The notes below the pieces were generated by a model, which saw nothing but the letters and a program-made list of their open reading frames with translations, was not told the origin of the DNA and ran no database searches. Both the position numbers and the translations under genes were made by a program. Shown here piece after piece: positions 8,458-17,219 of a stretch of 57,183 bases of DNA. Origin of the DNA: Bacteroidales bacterium UBA5833. Lineage in GTDB: Bacteria > Bacteroidota > Bacteroidia > Bacteroidales > Lentimicrobiaceae. How positions within the stretch are numbered: the first letter of the stretch is position 1; the number at the start of each line of letters is the position of its first letter. The DNA is taken from NCBI GenBank assembly GCA_002433025.1, contig DJGZ01000075.1:1-57183 (forward strand), in the 5' to 3' direction.

Positions 8458-8530
8458 GCGGAAGTAGCTCATTTGGTAGAGCGATAGCCTTCCAAGCTAT
8501 AGGTGGCGGGTTCGAGCCCCGTCTTCCGCT
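8458..8530 (+). tRNA. tRNA-Gly (TCC)
   Basis: A 73-nt cloverleaf: acceptor GCGGAAG/CTTCCGC, anticodon loop CTTCCAA (TCC, Gly), T-loop TTCGAGC, discriminator T. Confidence 0.96.
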
Positions 8531-8579
8531 CAATGAATACAACTGTCGGACTGTGTTGATTATGCAGTCCGGCTTTTAA

Positions 8580-8651
<72 letters not shown>

Positions 8652-8711
8652 CTGATTTAGTTTACTGAACGTAAGTTTTCATTAATTTACAATTAACAAC
8701 AATTATTTAAT

Positions 8712-9899
8712 ATGGCAAAAGAAAAATTCGATCGTTCCAAACCGCACGTTAATGTTGGTACCATCGGTCACGTTGACCACGGTAAAACTACCTTAACCGC
8801 TGCTATTACCCTCATCCTTGCTGATGCCGGGTTATCGGAATTCCGGTCATTCGATTCAATTGACAATGCTCCGGAAGAAAAAGAAAGGGGTATTACTATT
8901 AATACTGCCCACATTGAGTATCAGACCGCAAACCGCCACTATGCGCATGTTGACTGTCCCGGACACGCCGACTACGTAAAGAACATGGTTACCGGTGCTG
9001 CCCAGATGGACGGCGCTATCCTGGTGGTTGCAGCAACTGACGGTCCCATGCCCCAGACCCGTGAGCACATCCTGCTTGCCCGTCAGGTAGGTGTTCCCCG
9101 CCTGGTTGTTTTCATGAACAAGGTTGACCTTGTTGACGACCCTGAACTTCTTGAACTTGTTGAGATGGAAATTCGCGACCTGCTTACTTTCTACGGTTTT
9201 GATGGTGACAATACACCGGTTATCCGTGGTTCAGCACTCGGCGGATTGAACAAGGAGCCCAAATGGGTTGAAAAAGTAATGGAACTGATGGAAGCCGTTG
9301 ATACATGGATTCCGCTGCCTCCGCGTGATGTTGACAAGCCTTTCCTCATGCCTATCGAGGACGTGTTCTCCATTACCGGTCGTGGTACCGTTGCTACCGG
9401 CCGTATTGAAACCGGCGTTATCCATACCGGTGACCCCGTTGAAATTATCGGTCTTGATGCAGACAAACTGAAATCAGTTGTAACCGGAGTTGAAATGTTC
9501 CGTAAGATCCTCGATACAGGGGAAGCCGGAGACAACGCTGGTCTGCTCCTCCGTGGTATTGACAAGGACGAGATCCGTCGTGGTATGGTTATCGCAAAAC
9601 CCGGTTCAATTACCCCTCATAAGGAATTCAAGGGTGAAGTCTATATTCTGAAGAAAGAAGAAGGTGGTCGTCACACTCCTTTCCACAACAGGTATCGTCC
9701 CCAGTTCTATTTCAGGACTACTGACGTTACCGGTGAAGTTCATCTTCCCGAAGGCGTTGAAATGGTTATGCCTGGTGACAACCTTTCTGTTGTTGTTAAG
9801 CTGATCGCTCCCATCGCTATGGCTAAGAACCTGCGTTTCGCTATCCGTGAAGGCGGACGTACCGTAGGTGCAGGTCAGGTAACTGAAATTCTTGACTAA
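8712..9899 (+). CDS. tuf: Translation elongation factor EF-Tu
   Basis: A 395-residue GTPase that carries aminoacyl-tRNA to the ribosomal A site. The P-loop 'GHVDHGKT' (19-26), the 'RGITIN' switch I region, 'DCPGHADYV' and the 'NKVDL' guanine-specificity motif are all present, followed by the two C-terminal beta-barrel domains. Length is normal for the family. It follows four tRNA genes and precedes tRNA-Trp and secE, a classic conserved block. The whole tRNA-tuf unit probably runs from the promoter at 8049. Confidence 0.98.
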   Translation: MAKEKFDRSKPHVNVGTIGHVDHGKTTLTAAITLILADAGLSEFRSFDSIDNAPEEKERGITINTAHIEYQTANRHYAHVDCPGHADYVKNMVTGAAQMDGAILVVAATDGPMPQTREHILLARQVGVPRLVVFMNKVDLVDDPELLELVEMEIRDLLTFYGFDGDNTPVIRGSALGGLNKEPKWVEKVMELMEAVDTWIPLPPRDVDKPFLMPIEDVFSITGRGTVATGRIETGVIHTGDPVEIIGLDADKLKSVVTGVEMFRKILDTGEAGDNAGLLLRGIDKDEIRRGMVIAKPGSITPHKEFKGEVYILKKEEGGRHTPFHNRYRPQFYFRTTDVTGEVHLPEGVEMVMPGDNLSVVVKLIAPIAMAKNLRFAIREGGRTVGAGQVTEILD

Positions 9900-9911
9900 T
9901 AAGCTAAATCT

Positions 9912-9949
9912 GAGATAAAGGTATTCCGGCAGCGGAGTGCCTTTATCTC
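9912..9949 (+). other. 17-bp hairpin between tuf and tRNA-Trp
   Basis: Arms 9912-9928 and 9933-9949 pair over 17 bp with two G-U pairs and a GCAG tetraloop. No T-tract follows, so it looks more like an RNA-processing or mRNA 3'-end stabilising structure than a rho-independent terminator. Confidence 0.7.
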
Positions 9950-10007
9950 TGCCATATTAAATAATAACAATTGGCGGAGATAAATCTCTGAGAGGAAATT
10001 TACTCAA

Positions 10008-10080
10008 ACGGGTGTAGCTCAATTGGTAGAGTAGCGGTCTCCAAAACCGTTGGTTGGGAGTTCGAGTCTCTCCACCCGTG
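10008..10080 (+). tRNA. tRNA-Trp (CCA)
   Basis: A 73-nt cloverleaf: acceptor ACGGGTG/CACCCGT, discriminator G as expected for Trp, anticodon loop CTCCAAA (CCA), T-loop TTCGAGT. It ends 19 nt before secE and must be processed from a longer transcript or transcribed together with secE. Confidence 0.96.
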
Positions 10081-10099
10081 CAAAAATAATACTGGTTAA

Positions 10100-10297
10100 A
10101 TGGCAAAGACAAAGATTCAGGAATACATCAACGAAAGTTACGATGAGTTGGTGCACAAAACTTCCTGGCCCAGCTGGAGTGAGCTCCAGAACAGTGCAGT
10201 AGTAGTATCCATCGCTTCCCTTATAATCGCGTTAGTCGTTTATTTGATGGATATGTCTTTCCAAACTATTCTGAAACAGTTCTACCTGCTGTTTTAG
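10100..10297 (+). CDS. secE: Preprotein translocase subunit SecE
   Basis: A 65-residue single-span membrane protein: a conserved amphipathic segment ('YDELVHKTSWPSWSEL', about 14-29) followed by one transmembrane helix (about 33-50). SecE clamps and stabilises SecY in the translocon. The short one-helix form is usual outside Enterobacteria. It lies directly upstream of nusG, as in most bacteria. Confidence 0.95.
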   Translation: MAKTKIQEYINESYDELVHKTSWPSWSELQNSAVVVSIASLIIALVVYLMDMSFQTILKQFYLLF

Positions 10298-10370
10298 TTA
10301 GTTAACCTCTTTCTTCTACTTTTCAATATCAGTTATTTGATATTCAATCTTATCAATTACGTCATTCTGT

Positions 10371-10913
10371 ATGGGTGAACAAATTAAAAAGTGGTACGTC
10401 ATCCGGGCCATCAGCGGGAATGAGAAAAAGGTAAAGCAATACCTTGAAAGTGAAATCAATCGCCTTGGTTTAAGTGACTTTATTACGCAGGTTCTTATCC
10501 CTACAGAAAAAGTTTATCAGGTACGTAAAGGTAAGAAAATCAGCAAGGAACGGAATTACCTTCCGGGTTATGTGCTGATTGAAGCGATCTTAACTGGTGA
10601 AATTCCGCACATCATTAAAAATGTGCCCGGAGTTTTAGGCTTCCTTGGATCTAAAGGTGAACCCGTTCCCCTCAGGCCTGCGGAAGTTAATCGCATACTG
10701 GGTAAAGTCGATGAATTAACCGAACAGGGCGAAGAAGTCAGTGTTCCGTTTATCGTCGGCGAGACCGTAACCGTAATCGACGGACCTTTCAACAGCTTCA
10801 CCGGGATTATCGAAGAGATAAACGAAGAGAAGAAAAAGTTGAAGGTAATGGTCAAGATTTTTGGCCGCAAAACTCCGCTCGAGTTGGGCTTTATGCAGGT
10901 AGAGAAAGATTGA
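10371..10913 (+). CDS. nusG: Transcription termination/antitermination factor NusG
   Basis: A 180-residue protein with the NGN domain (about 6-115, 'KWYVIRAISGNEKKVKQYL') and a C-terminal KOW domain ('VTVIDGPFNSFTGIIEEI', about 128-178). NusG binds RNA polymerase and links it to Rho or the ribosome. The position between secE and rplK is canonical. Confidence 0.97.
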   Translation: MGEQIKKWYVIRAISGNEKKVKQYLESEINRLGLSDFITQVLIPTEKVYQVRKGKKISKERNYLPGYVLIEAILTGEIPHIIKNVPGVLGFLGSKGEPVPLRPAEVNRILGKVDELTEQGEEVSVPFIVGETVTVIDGPFNSFTGIIEEINEEKKKLKVMVKIFGRKTPLELGFMQVEKD

Positions 10914-10956
10914 CGAACGGGAAAGTGTAGTCAATTCACTCACTAAGTTTACACAA

Positions 10957-11403
10957 ATGGCAAAAGAAGTAAGCGGTTTAATCAAACTGCAGATAAAAGG
11001 TGGAGCAGCCAATCCTTCCCCACCAGTAGGGCCTGCATTGGGTTCTAAGGGTGTGAACATTATGGAGTTCTGCAAGCAGTTCAATGCGCGTACCCAGGAT
11101 CAGGCTGGCAAGGTTCTTCCGGTAATTATCACCGTTTATAAGGACAAGTCTTTTGATTTTATCATCAAAACCCCGCCGGTTGCAGTGCAGTTGTTAGAAG
11201 CAACCAAACTGAAAAGCGGATCCGCTGAACCTAACCGTAAAAAGGTGGGCTCAGTTTCATGGGATCAGGTTCAGGCTATTGCTGAAATTAAAATGGCCGA
11301 CCTGAACGCCTTTACTATTGAATCTGCGATGCGGATGGTTGCCGGAACAGCAAGAAGCATGGGAATTACCGTAACCGGTAACCCGCCTTTTGCTAATGAC
11401 TGA
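10957..11403 (+). CDS. rplK: 50S ribosomal protein uL11
   Basis: A 148-residue protein matching uL11: 'IKLQIKGGAANPSPPVGPAL' lies near the N-terminus and 'TARSMGITV' near the C-terminus. It binds the GTPase-associated centre of 23S rRNA. Gene order rplK-rplA-rplJ-rplL-rpoB-rpoC is conserved. Confidence 0.97.
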   Translation: MAKEVSGLIKLQIKGGAANPSPPVGPALGSKGVNIMEFCKQFNARTQDQAGKVLPVIITVYKDKSFDFIIKTPPVAVQLLEATKLKSGSAEPNRKKVGSVSWDQVQAIAEIKMADLNAFTIESAMRMVAGTARSMGITVTGNPPFAND

Positions 11404-11466
11404 TCAAGTAGTTCTACCATTGGTTGGAATTACGAACGTTTAAACAATTCATAACAAAGGCGCGAA

Positions 11467-12162
11467 ATGGCTAAATTGACAAAAAAAAGGAAAGAGGCTC
11501 TGGCTAAGTTCGATAAGAGCGCGACCTACTCCCTGAATGATGCCATAAAAATCGTTAAGCAGACTTCCAGTACGAAGTTCGACAGTTCGGTTGACATTGA
11601 TGTCAGACTGGGTGTTGACCCCCGTAAGGCCAATCAGATGGTCAGGGGTACTGTAATGCTGCCACACGGTACCGGTAAAACTGTAAGGGTATTGGTATTG
11701 TGCACCCCGGATAAGGAAGATGAAGCCAAAGCTGCCGGTGCTGATTTTTATGGACTGGATGAGTATATCCAGAAAATCAAAGAGGGTTGGACCGACGTGG
11801 ATGTAATCATCACCATGCCCAGCGTAATGCCTAAGGTTGGTGCACTCGGTAAAATACTGGGTCCCCGAGGACTTATGCCTAACCCGAAAACCGGAACAGT
11901 TACCATGGAAGTGGGAAAAGCCGTTCAGGAAGCTAAAGCAGGTAAAATTGATTTTAAAGTTGACAAATTCGGAATCATTCACGCAGCTATCGGTAAAGCA
12001 TCTTTCGATGAGGTGCAGTTACTCGAAAATGCGAAGGAACTGCTTCACACCATCGTGAAACTGAAACCTTCTGCTGCCAAAGGCACTTACATGAAGTCAT
12101 TGTTCATGTCAAGTACCATGGGCCCGGGTATACGTGTTGATCAAAAATCATTCACCGTGTAA
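11467..12162 (+). CDS. rplA: 50S ribosomal protein uL1
   Basis: A 231-residue protein with uL1 hallmarks: 'VDIDVRLGVDPRKANQMVRG', 'LGPRGLMPNPKTGTVT' and a C-terminal 'MSSTMGPGIRVD'. It forms the L1 stalk at the ribosomal E site and in many bacteria represses its own operon. I did not identify an L1-binding mimic in the mRNA. Confidence 0.97.
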   Translation: MAKLTKKRKEALAKFDKSATYSLNDAIKIVKQTSSTKFDSSVDIDVRLGVDPRKANQMVRGTVMLPHGTGKTVRVLVLCTPDKEDEAKAAGADFYGLDEYIQKIKEGWTDVDVIITMPSVMPKVGALGKILGPRGLMPNPKTGTVTMEVGKAVQEAKAGKIDFKVDKFGIIHAAIGKASFDEVQLLENAKELLHTIVKLKPSAAKGTYMKSLFMSSTMGPGIRVDQKSFTV

Positions 12163-12202
12163 GTTAATCTGTTGAACTTTCCTCGTAAACCGAAAGAAAA
12201 TC

Positions 12203-12718
12203 ATGAGAAAAGAAGAAAAGAGTCAACTTATTGACACCCTGACCGAGCAGCTAAGCAACAGCAATAACATTTACATTACTGATATCTCCAACCTCAACGT
12301 TGAAGTTACCAGTAAGTTGAGAAGGTTATGCTTCAAGAAGGACGTCAAGTTGATCGTTGTTAAAAATACATTGTTACGTAAGGCAATGGAGCGTTCCGGA
12401 AAGGACTTCTCACCGCTTTACGGCGCACTGAAGGGTGCTACTTCCATCATGTTATCGGAAGTAAACAATGGACCGGCCAAGTTGATCAAGGAGTTCCGAA
12501 AAACAAGCGACAAGCCTATACTTAAGGGTGCTTATGTAGAGGAAATGTCGTTTATGGGCGACCATAGCCTTGATATGCTTGTCAACATCAAATCCAAGAA
12601 CGAACTTATCGCCGATATTATCCTGGCCCTCAAGTCACCTGCAATCAATGTGGTTTCAGCACTTCAATCGGGCGGTCATAAATTGAGCGGAGTTCTGAAA
12701 ACCCTCTCTGAGCGGTAA
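12203..12718 (+). CDS. rplJ: 50S ribosomal protein uL10
   Basis: A 171-residue protein that anchors the L7/L12 dimers on the ribosome. The N-terminal domain has 'LKVVKNTLLRKA'-like sequence (here 'LIVVKNTLLRKAMERSG') and the C-terminal helix binds L12. The 40-nt leader after rplA is short, so no long L10 leader structure is obvious. Confidence 0.96.
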   Translation: MRKEEKSQLIDTLTEQLSNSNNIYITDISNLNVEVTSKLRRLCFKKDVKLIVVKNTLLRKAMERSGKDFSPLYGALKGATSIMLSEVNNGPAKLIKEFRKTSDKPILKGAYVEEMSFMGDHSLDMLVNIKSKNELIADIILALKSPAINVVSALQSGGHKLSGVLKTLSER

Positions 12719-12792
12719 AATACAACAGCTTCATTAGGAAGCCCCGGAAAACAAATCAATTTTCATTGTAAAACAATTAAAACAACAATAAA

Positions 12793-13173
12793 ATGGCAGA
12801 CTTAAAAGCTTTCGCAGAACAATTGGTTAACCTGACTGTTAAGGAAGTTAACGAATTAGCCCAGATTCTCAAAGATGAATATGGCATTGAGCCCGCAGCA
12901 GCAGCTCCCGTAATGATGGCAGGTGGTGCAGGGGCAGGAGAAGCCGCAGCAGTTGAAGAGAAAACTCAATTCGACGTTATTCTGAAGGCAGCAGGGCAGG
13001 CTAAACTTGCTGTTGTCAAGCTTGTAAAAGAACTCACCAGCCTTGGACTGAAAGAAGCTAAAGAACTGGTTGACGCTGCTCCCAAAGCAATCAAGGAAGG
13101 CGTTACCAAGGATGAAGCTGAAGCACTGAAAAAACAACTTGAAGAAGCTGGTGCAGAGGTTGAAGTAAAATAA
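12793..13173 (+). CDS. rplL: 50S ribosomal protein bL12 (L7/L12)
   Basis: A 126-residue acidic protein: N-terminal dimerisation domain (about 1-35), an Ala/Gly-rich hinge (about 36-55) and the conserved C-terminal domain with 'LVKELTSLGLKEAKELVDAAP'. It recruits translation factors. The gene is followed by a structured 142-nt gap before rpoB. Confidence 0.97.
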   Translation: MADLKAFAEQLVNLTVKEVNELAQILKDEYGIEPAAAAPVMMAGGAGAGEAAAVEEKTQFDVILKAAGQAKLAVVKLVKELTSLGLKEAKELVDAAPKAIKEGVTKDEAEALKKQLEEAGAEVEVK

Positions 13174-13202
13174 GTAGATGAGATTATTTTGCAATTATAC
13201 AT

Positions 13203-13268
13203 GCAGATTCTGTTCCTATGCGTATGTGTAGGTTCAGAGTCTGCTGTTTCCCGATTATGCTGATCGGG
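13203..13268 (+). other. Two consecutive hairpins between rplL and rpoB
   Basis: The first hairpin pairs gcagattctg with cagagtctgc (ends of 13203-13244, one G-U) with an inner ccta/tagg stem. The second has a perfect 6-bp stem (cccgat 13250-13255, atcggg 13263-13268). E. coli has an attenuator and an RNase III site at the same place; this may be an analogue. Confidence 0.55.
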
Positions 13269-13315
13269 ATTAATTGTTTAAATTCTTAAGAGTTCTTACT
13301 TTAAATTTTACCACC

Positions 13316-16300
13316 TTGGCTTCAAAAAAAATTGATAGAATTAGTTTTGCAACCTCAAAGGTTCAAGCCGAATATCCTGATTTCCTTGATATACAGATCA
13401 AGTCATTTCAGGATTTTTTCCAATTGGAAACCAACCCCGAAAACAGGGCTTCGGAAGGCTTGTATAAGGTATTTGCAGAAAATTTCCCGATCACTGACGC
13501 AAGGAACAATTTCGTGCTGGAGTTCCTCGATTACTTCATTGATCCGCCCCGTTATTCAATAGAGGAATGTATTGAAAGGGGATTGACCTATAGTATCCCA
13601 CTGAAGGCCAAGCTGAAACTTTATTGTACCGATCCGGAGCACGAAGATTTTGAGACAATCATCCAGGATGTTTATCTTGGAATGATTCCTTACATGACCC
13701 CTAAAGGTACTTTTGTGATCAATGGTGCCGAAAGGGTTGTTGTATCACAGTTGCACCGCTCGCCCGGCGTTTTCTTCGGAACCAGCTACCATGCCAATGG
13801 ATCGCAGCTTTTCTCAGCCCGGATCATTCCTTTCAAGGGATCATGGATGGAATTCACTACGGACATTAACAACGTGATGTATGCATACATCGACAGGAAG
13901 AAAAAACTGCCCGTAACCACGTTGCTCAGAGCTATCGGTTATGAAACAGATAAGGATATCCTTGAAATCTTTAACCTAGCAGAAGAAGTTAAAGTTTCAA
14001 AAGCAGGTCTGAAAAAAGTAGTCGGTTCACGCCTTGCCGCCAGGGTGCTTAAAAACTGGATTGAAGATTTTGTGGATGAGGACACCGGAGAGGTTGTTTC
14101 CATTGAACGGACCGAAGTTATCATCGACCGTGAGACCGTAATTGAAAACCATCACATTGACCTCATCGTTGAATCCGGAGCAAAAACCGTGTTGCTCCAT
14201 CGCGATGATCCCGATAATATTGATTATTCGATTATATTCAATACCCTGCAAAAGGATACTGCCAATTCCGAAAAGGAAGCCGTGGAATTTATTTACAGGC
14301 AACTCCGTAACGCCGAACCCCCTGATGAGGAAACGGCAAGGGGTATTATTGAAAAACTCTTCTTCTCCGATAAGCGCTACGACCTCGGAGATGTCGGACG
14401 TTACAGAATTAATAAAAAACTGAACCTAGATATCCCTATTGAAACAAAGGTTCTTACCAAAGAGGATATCATCTCCATTATAAAGTACCTCATTGGTCTG
14501 ATTAACCTCCGCACAGAGGTTGATGACATCGACCATCTGAGTAACCGCAGAATCCGTACCGTTGGCGAGCAGCTTTACAACCAGTTTGGTGTAGGCCTTG
14601 CCCGTATGGCCCGTACCATTCGTGAAAGGATGAACGTTCGTGACAATGAAGTGTTTACGCCGACCGATCTTATCAATGCGAAAACCCTCTCCTCTGTCAT
14701 CAATTCGTTCTTCGGTACGAATCAGCTGTCACAGTTCATGGATCAGACCAATCCACTGGCAGAACTTACCCACAAGCGAAGGGTATCTGCACTGGGTCCG
14801 GGAGGTTTATCTCGCGAACGTGCCGGTTTCGAGGTCCGCGACGTGCACTATACCCATTATGGTCGTTTGTGTACCATTGAAACACCGGAAGGCCCGAATA
14901 TTGGTCTGATTTCTTCACTCTGTGTTTATGCCAAAATCAACAGGCTCGGATTTATTGAAACACCGTATAAGCGTGTTGTAAACGGTAAAGTTGCAGTGAA
15001 TGAGGATCCGGTTTATCTTAGTGCAGAAGAAGAAGAAAACAAAGTTATTGCGCAGGCTACCACACCTTTTGATGATGCCGGTAATTTTGAAAACGAACGT
15101 ATCAAAGTGCGTTACCTGGCCGATTATCCTATCGTTGAAAAGGAGAATGTTGACCTTATTGACATCGCGCCCAATCAGATTGCTTCCATTGCAGCCTCGC
15201 TGATTCCGTTCCTTGAGCATGACGATGCCAACCGCGCGCTGATGGGTTCAAACATGATGCGTCAGGCGGTTCCGCTGCTTAACCCTGAAGCCCCTATTGT
15301 TGGTACAGGTATTGAGCGCAATGTGGCCTTCGATTCCCGCGTGCTCGTCAATGCAGAAAGTGACGGACTGGTCGAATTTGTGGATGCGACTGAATTAGTT
15401 ATCCGGCATACCAGGCTTGAAGAAGAGAAACTTGTAAGTTTTGACGATGATGTAAAACATTACAAACTTACCAAGTTCTCGAGAACAAATCAGAACACCT
15501 GTATGAACCTCCGCCCGGTGGTGCGCAAAGGTGACCGGGTGAAAAAAGGTCAGGTTCTCTGCGAAGGATATGCAACCAGTAAGGGCGATCTCGCGCTCGG
15601 ACGTAACCTCATGGTGGCTTTCATGCCCTGGAAGGGTTATAACTTTGAGGATGCTATTGTAATCTCTGAAAAGGTTGTTAAGGAGGATATTTTCACCTCT
15701 ATCCATATCGAGGAATTTGTGCTGGAAGTTCGTGATACCAAACGTGGTGTTGAGGAACTGACCAATGACATTCCGAATGTCAGCACAGAAGCCACCAAGG
15801 ACCTGGACGAAAACGGATTGATCCGCATCGGCGCTGAGGTAAATGAAGGTGATATCCTTATCGGAAAAATCACCCCGAAAGGCGAAAGCGATCCTACTCC
15901 GGAAGAAAAACTCCTCAGGGCGATTTTCGGCGACAAGGCCGGTGATGTGAAAGATGCCTCACTTAAAGCGCCTCCTTCTATGAAGGGAGTGGTCGTTGAT
16001 AAGAAGCTCTTCTCGCGCATGATCAAGGACCGCAAAGTGAAAGCCAAGGAAAAAGACATGGTGAAGGTGCTTGATGATGAATTTGCAAAGAATTCGCAGG
16101 AACTGAAAACCAAACTTGTAGATAAGCTTACAGTGCTGGTTTCGGGGAAAACATCTCAGGGTGTCTACAATAATTTCAAGGAAGAGATTGTACCTAAAAA
16201 GATCAAATTCACCCAGAAAATGCTGATGGGTATTGATTACCTGAGTGTTAACCCTGGTAAGTGGACAACCGATAAGGATGTAAACGAACTGGTAAAAAAA

Positions 16301-17122
16301 CTTATCAACAATTATATTATCAAGTACAAGGAGATTCTTGGCGTATATAACCGCAGGAAGTTTGTTGCTACTGTTGGTGATGACCTGCCAAACGGAATTG
16401 TACAGATGGCCAAGGTATATGTTGCCAAGAAACGCAAACTGAAGGTGGGCGATAAAATGGCAGGCCGTCACGGTAATAAAGGTATTGTTGCCCGTATCGT
16501 TCGCGAAGAGGATATGCCATTCCTTCCTGACGGAACACCGGTAGACATAGTTCTGAATCCTTTGGGCGTACCGTCACGTATGAACCTCGGACAGATTTAT
16601 GAAACCGTGCTGGGTTGGGCCGGTAAAAAGCTGGGATTACATTTTGCCACGCCGATTTTTGACGGTGCCACCGATGAGCAGATCAATGAATATATGCGTC
16701 AGGCAGGTCTTCCGGAGAACGGCAGGGTTTACCTTTACGACGGAGGTACCGGTGAGCGTTTCCACCAGCCTGCAACCGTAGGTTACATATACATGCTCAA
16801 ACTTCACCACATGGTGGATGACAAGATGCACGCCCGTTCAATCGGACCTTACTCCCTCATTACGCAGCAGCCACTCGGAGGTAAAGCTCAGTTCGGGGGC
16901 CAGCGATTCGGAGAAATGGAGGTCTGGGCACTTGAAGCATTCGGTGCATCGCATATTCTGCAGGAAATCCTGACCGTTAAATCAGATGATGTAATGGGTA
17001 GGGCCAAGGCTTATGAGGCGCTGGTAAAAGGCGATAACATGCCGATCCCGGGTATCCCTGAATCGTTTAATGTGCTTGTGCATGAGCTCAGAGGTCTCGG
17101 ACTTAACATCTCTTTCGATTAA
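13316..17122 (+). CDS. rpoB: RNA polymerase beta subunit
   Basis: A 1268-residue protein if translation begins at the TTG at 13316 ('(M)ASKKIDRISFATSKV'), which gives the usual Bacteroidota length and N-terminus. A further TTG at 13274 would add 14 atypical residues, and no ATG is available in this region. All conserved beta regions are visible, including 'GLSRERAGFEVRDVH' next to the rifampicin pocket, 'TIETPEGPNIGLI', the 'GDKMAGRHGNKG' active-site motif and the C-terminal 'FGEMEVWALEAFGA'. It forms the catalytic core with beta', encoded 97 nt downstream. Confidence 0.97.
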   Translation: MASKKIDRISFATSKVQAEYPDFLDIQIKSFQDFFQLETNPENRASEGLYKVFAENFPITDARNNFVLEFLDYFIDPPRYSIEECIERGLTYSIPLKAKLKLYCTDPEHEDFETIIQDVYLGMIPYMTPKGTFVINGAERVVVSQLHRSPGVFFGTSYHANGSQLFSARIIPFKGSWMEFTTDINNVMYAYIDRKKKLPVTTLLRAIGYETDKDILEIFNLAEEVKVSKAGLKKVVGSRLAARVLKNWIEDFVDEDTGEVVSIERTEVIIDRETVIENHHIDLIVESGAKTVLLHRDDPDNIDYSIIFNTLQKDTANSEKEAVEFIYRQLRNAEPPDEETARGIIEKLFFSDKRYDLGDVGRYRINKKLNLDIPIETKVLTKEDIISIIKYLIGLINLRTEVDDIDHLSNRRIRTVGEQLYNQFGVGLARMARTIRERMNVRDNEVFTPTDLINAKTLSSVINSFFGTNQLSQFMDQTNPLAELTHKRRVSALGPGGLSRERAGFEVRDVHYTHYGRLCTIETPEGPNIGLISSLCVYAKINRLGFIETPYKRVVNGKVAVNEDPVYLSAEEEENKVIAQATTPFDDAGNFENERIKVRYLADYPIVEKENVDLIDIAPNQIASIAASLIPFLEHDDANRALMGSNMMRQAVPLLNPEAPIVGTGIERNVAFDSRVLVNAESDGLVEFVDATELVIRHTRLEEEKLVSFDDDVKHYKLTKFSRTNQNTCMNLRPVVRKGDRVKKGQVLCEGYATSKGDLALGRNLMVAFMPWKGYNFEDAIVISEKVVKEDIFTSIHIEEFVLEVRDTKRGVEELTNDIPNVSTEATKDLDENGLIRIGAEVNEGDILIGKITPKGESDPTPEEKLLRAIFGDKAGDVKDASLKAPPSMKGVVVDKKLFSRMIKDRKVKAKEKDMVKVLDDEFAKNSQELKTKLVDKLTVLVSGKTSQGVYNNFKEEIVPKKIKFTQKMLMGIDYLSVNPGKWTTDKDVNELVKKLINNYIIKYKEILGVYNRRKFVATVGDDLPNGIVQMAKVYVAKKRKLKVGDKMAGRHGNKGIVARIVREEDMPFLPDGTPVDIVLNPLGVPSRMNLGQIYETVLGWAGKKLGLHFATPIFDGATDEQINEYMRQAGLPENGRVYLYDGGTGERFHQPATVGYIYMLKLHHMVDDKMHARSIGPYSLITQQPLGGKAQFGGQRFGEMEVWALEAFGASHILQEILTVKSDDVMGRAKAYEALVKGDNMPIPGIPESFNVLVHELRGLGLNISFD

Positions 17123-17135
17123 TATTTACGGAAGT

Positions 17136-17170
17136 GTCTGCCATTTTGCCTGATATGCAAAATGGCAGAC
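17136..17170 (+). other. Perfect 14-bp hairpin between rpoB and rpoC
   Basis: Arms 17136-17149 (gtctgccattttgc) and 17157-17170 are perfectly complementary around a 7-nt loop. No T-run follows directly; a T-rich stretch comes only about 10 nt later. It begins 13 nt after the rpoB stop and ends 49 nt before rpoC. Confidence 0.75.
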
Positions 17171-17219
17171 ATTTACCGCTTGTTTGTTTTTTACTCTTTC
17201 ATACCTTATCAAACAGCAT

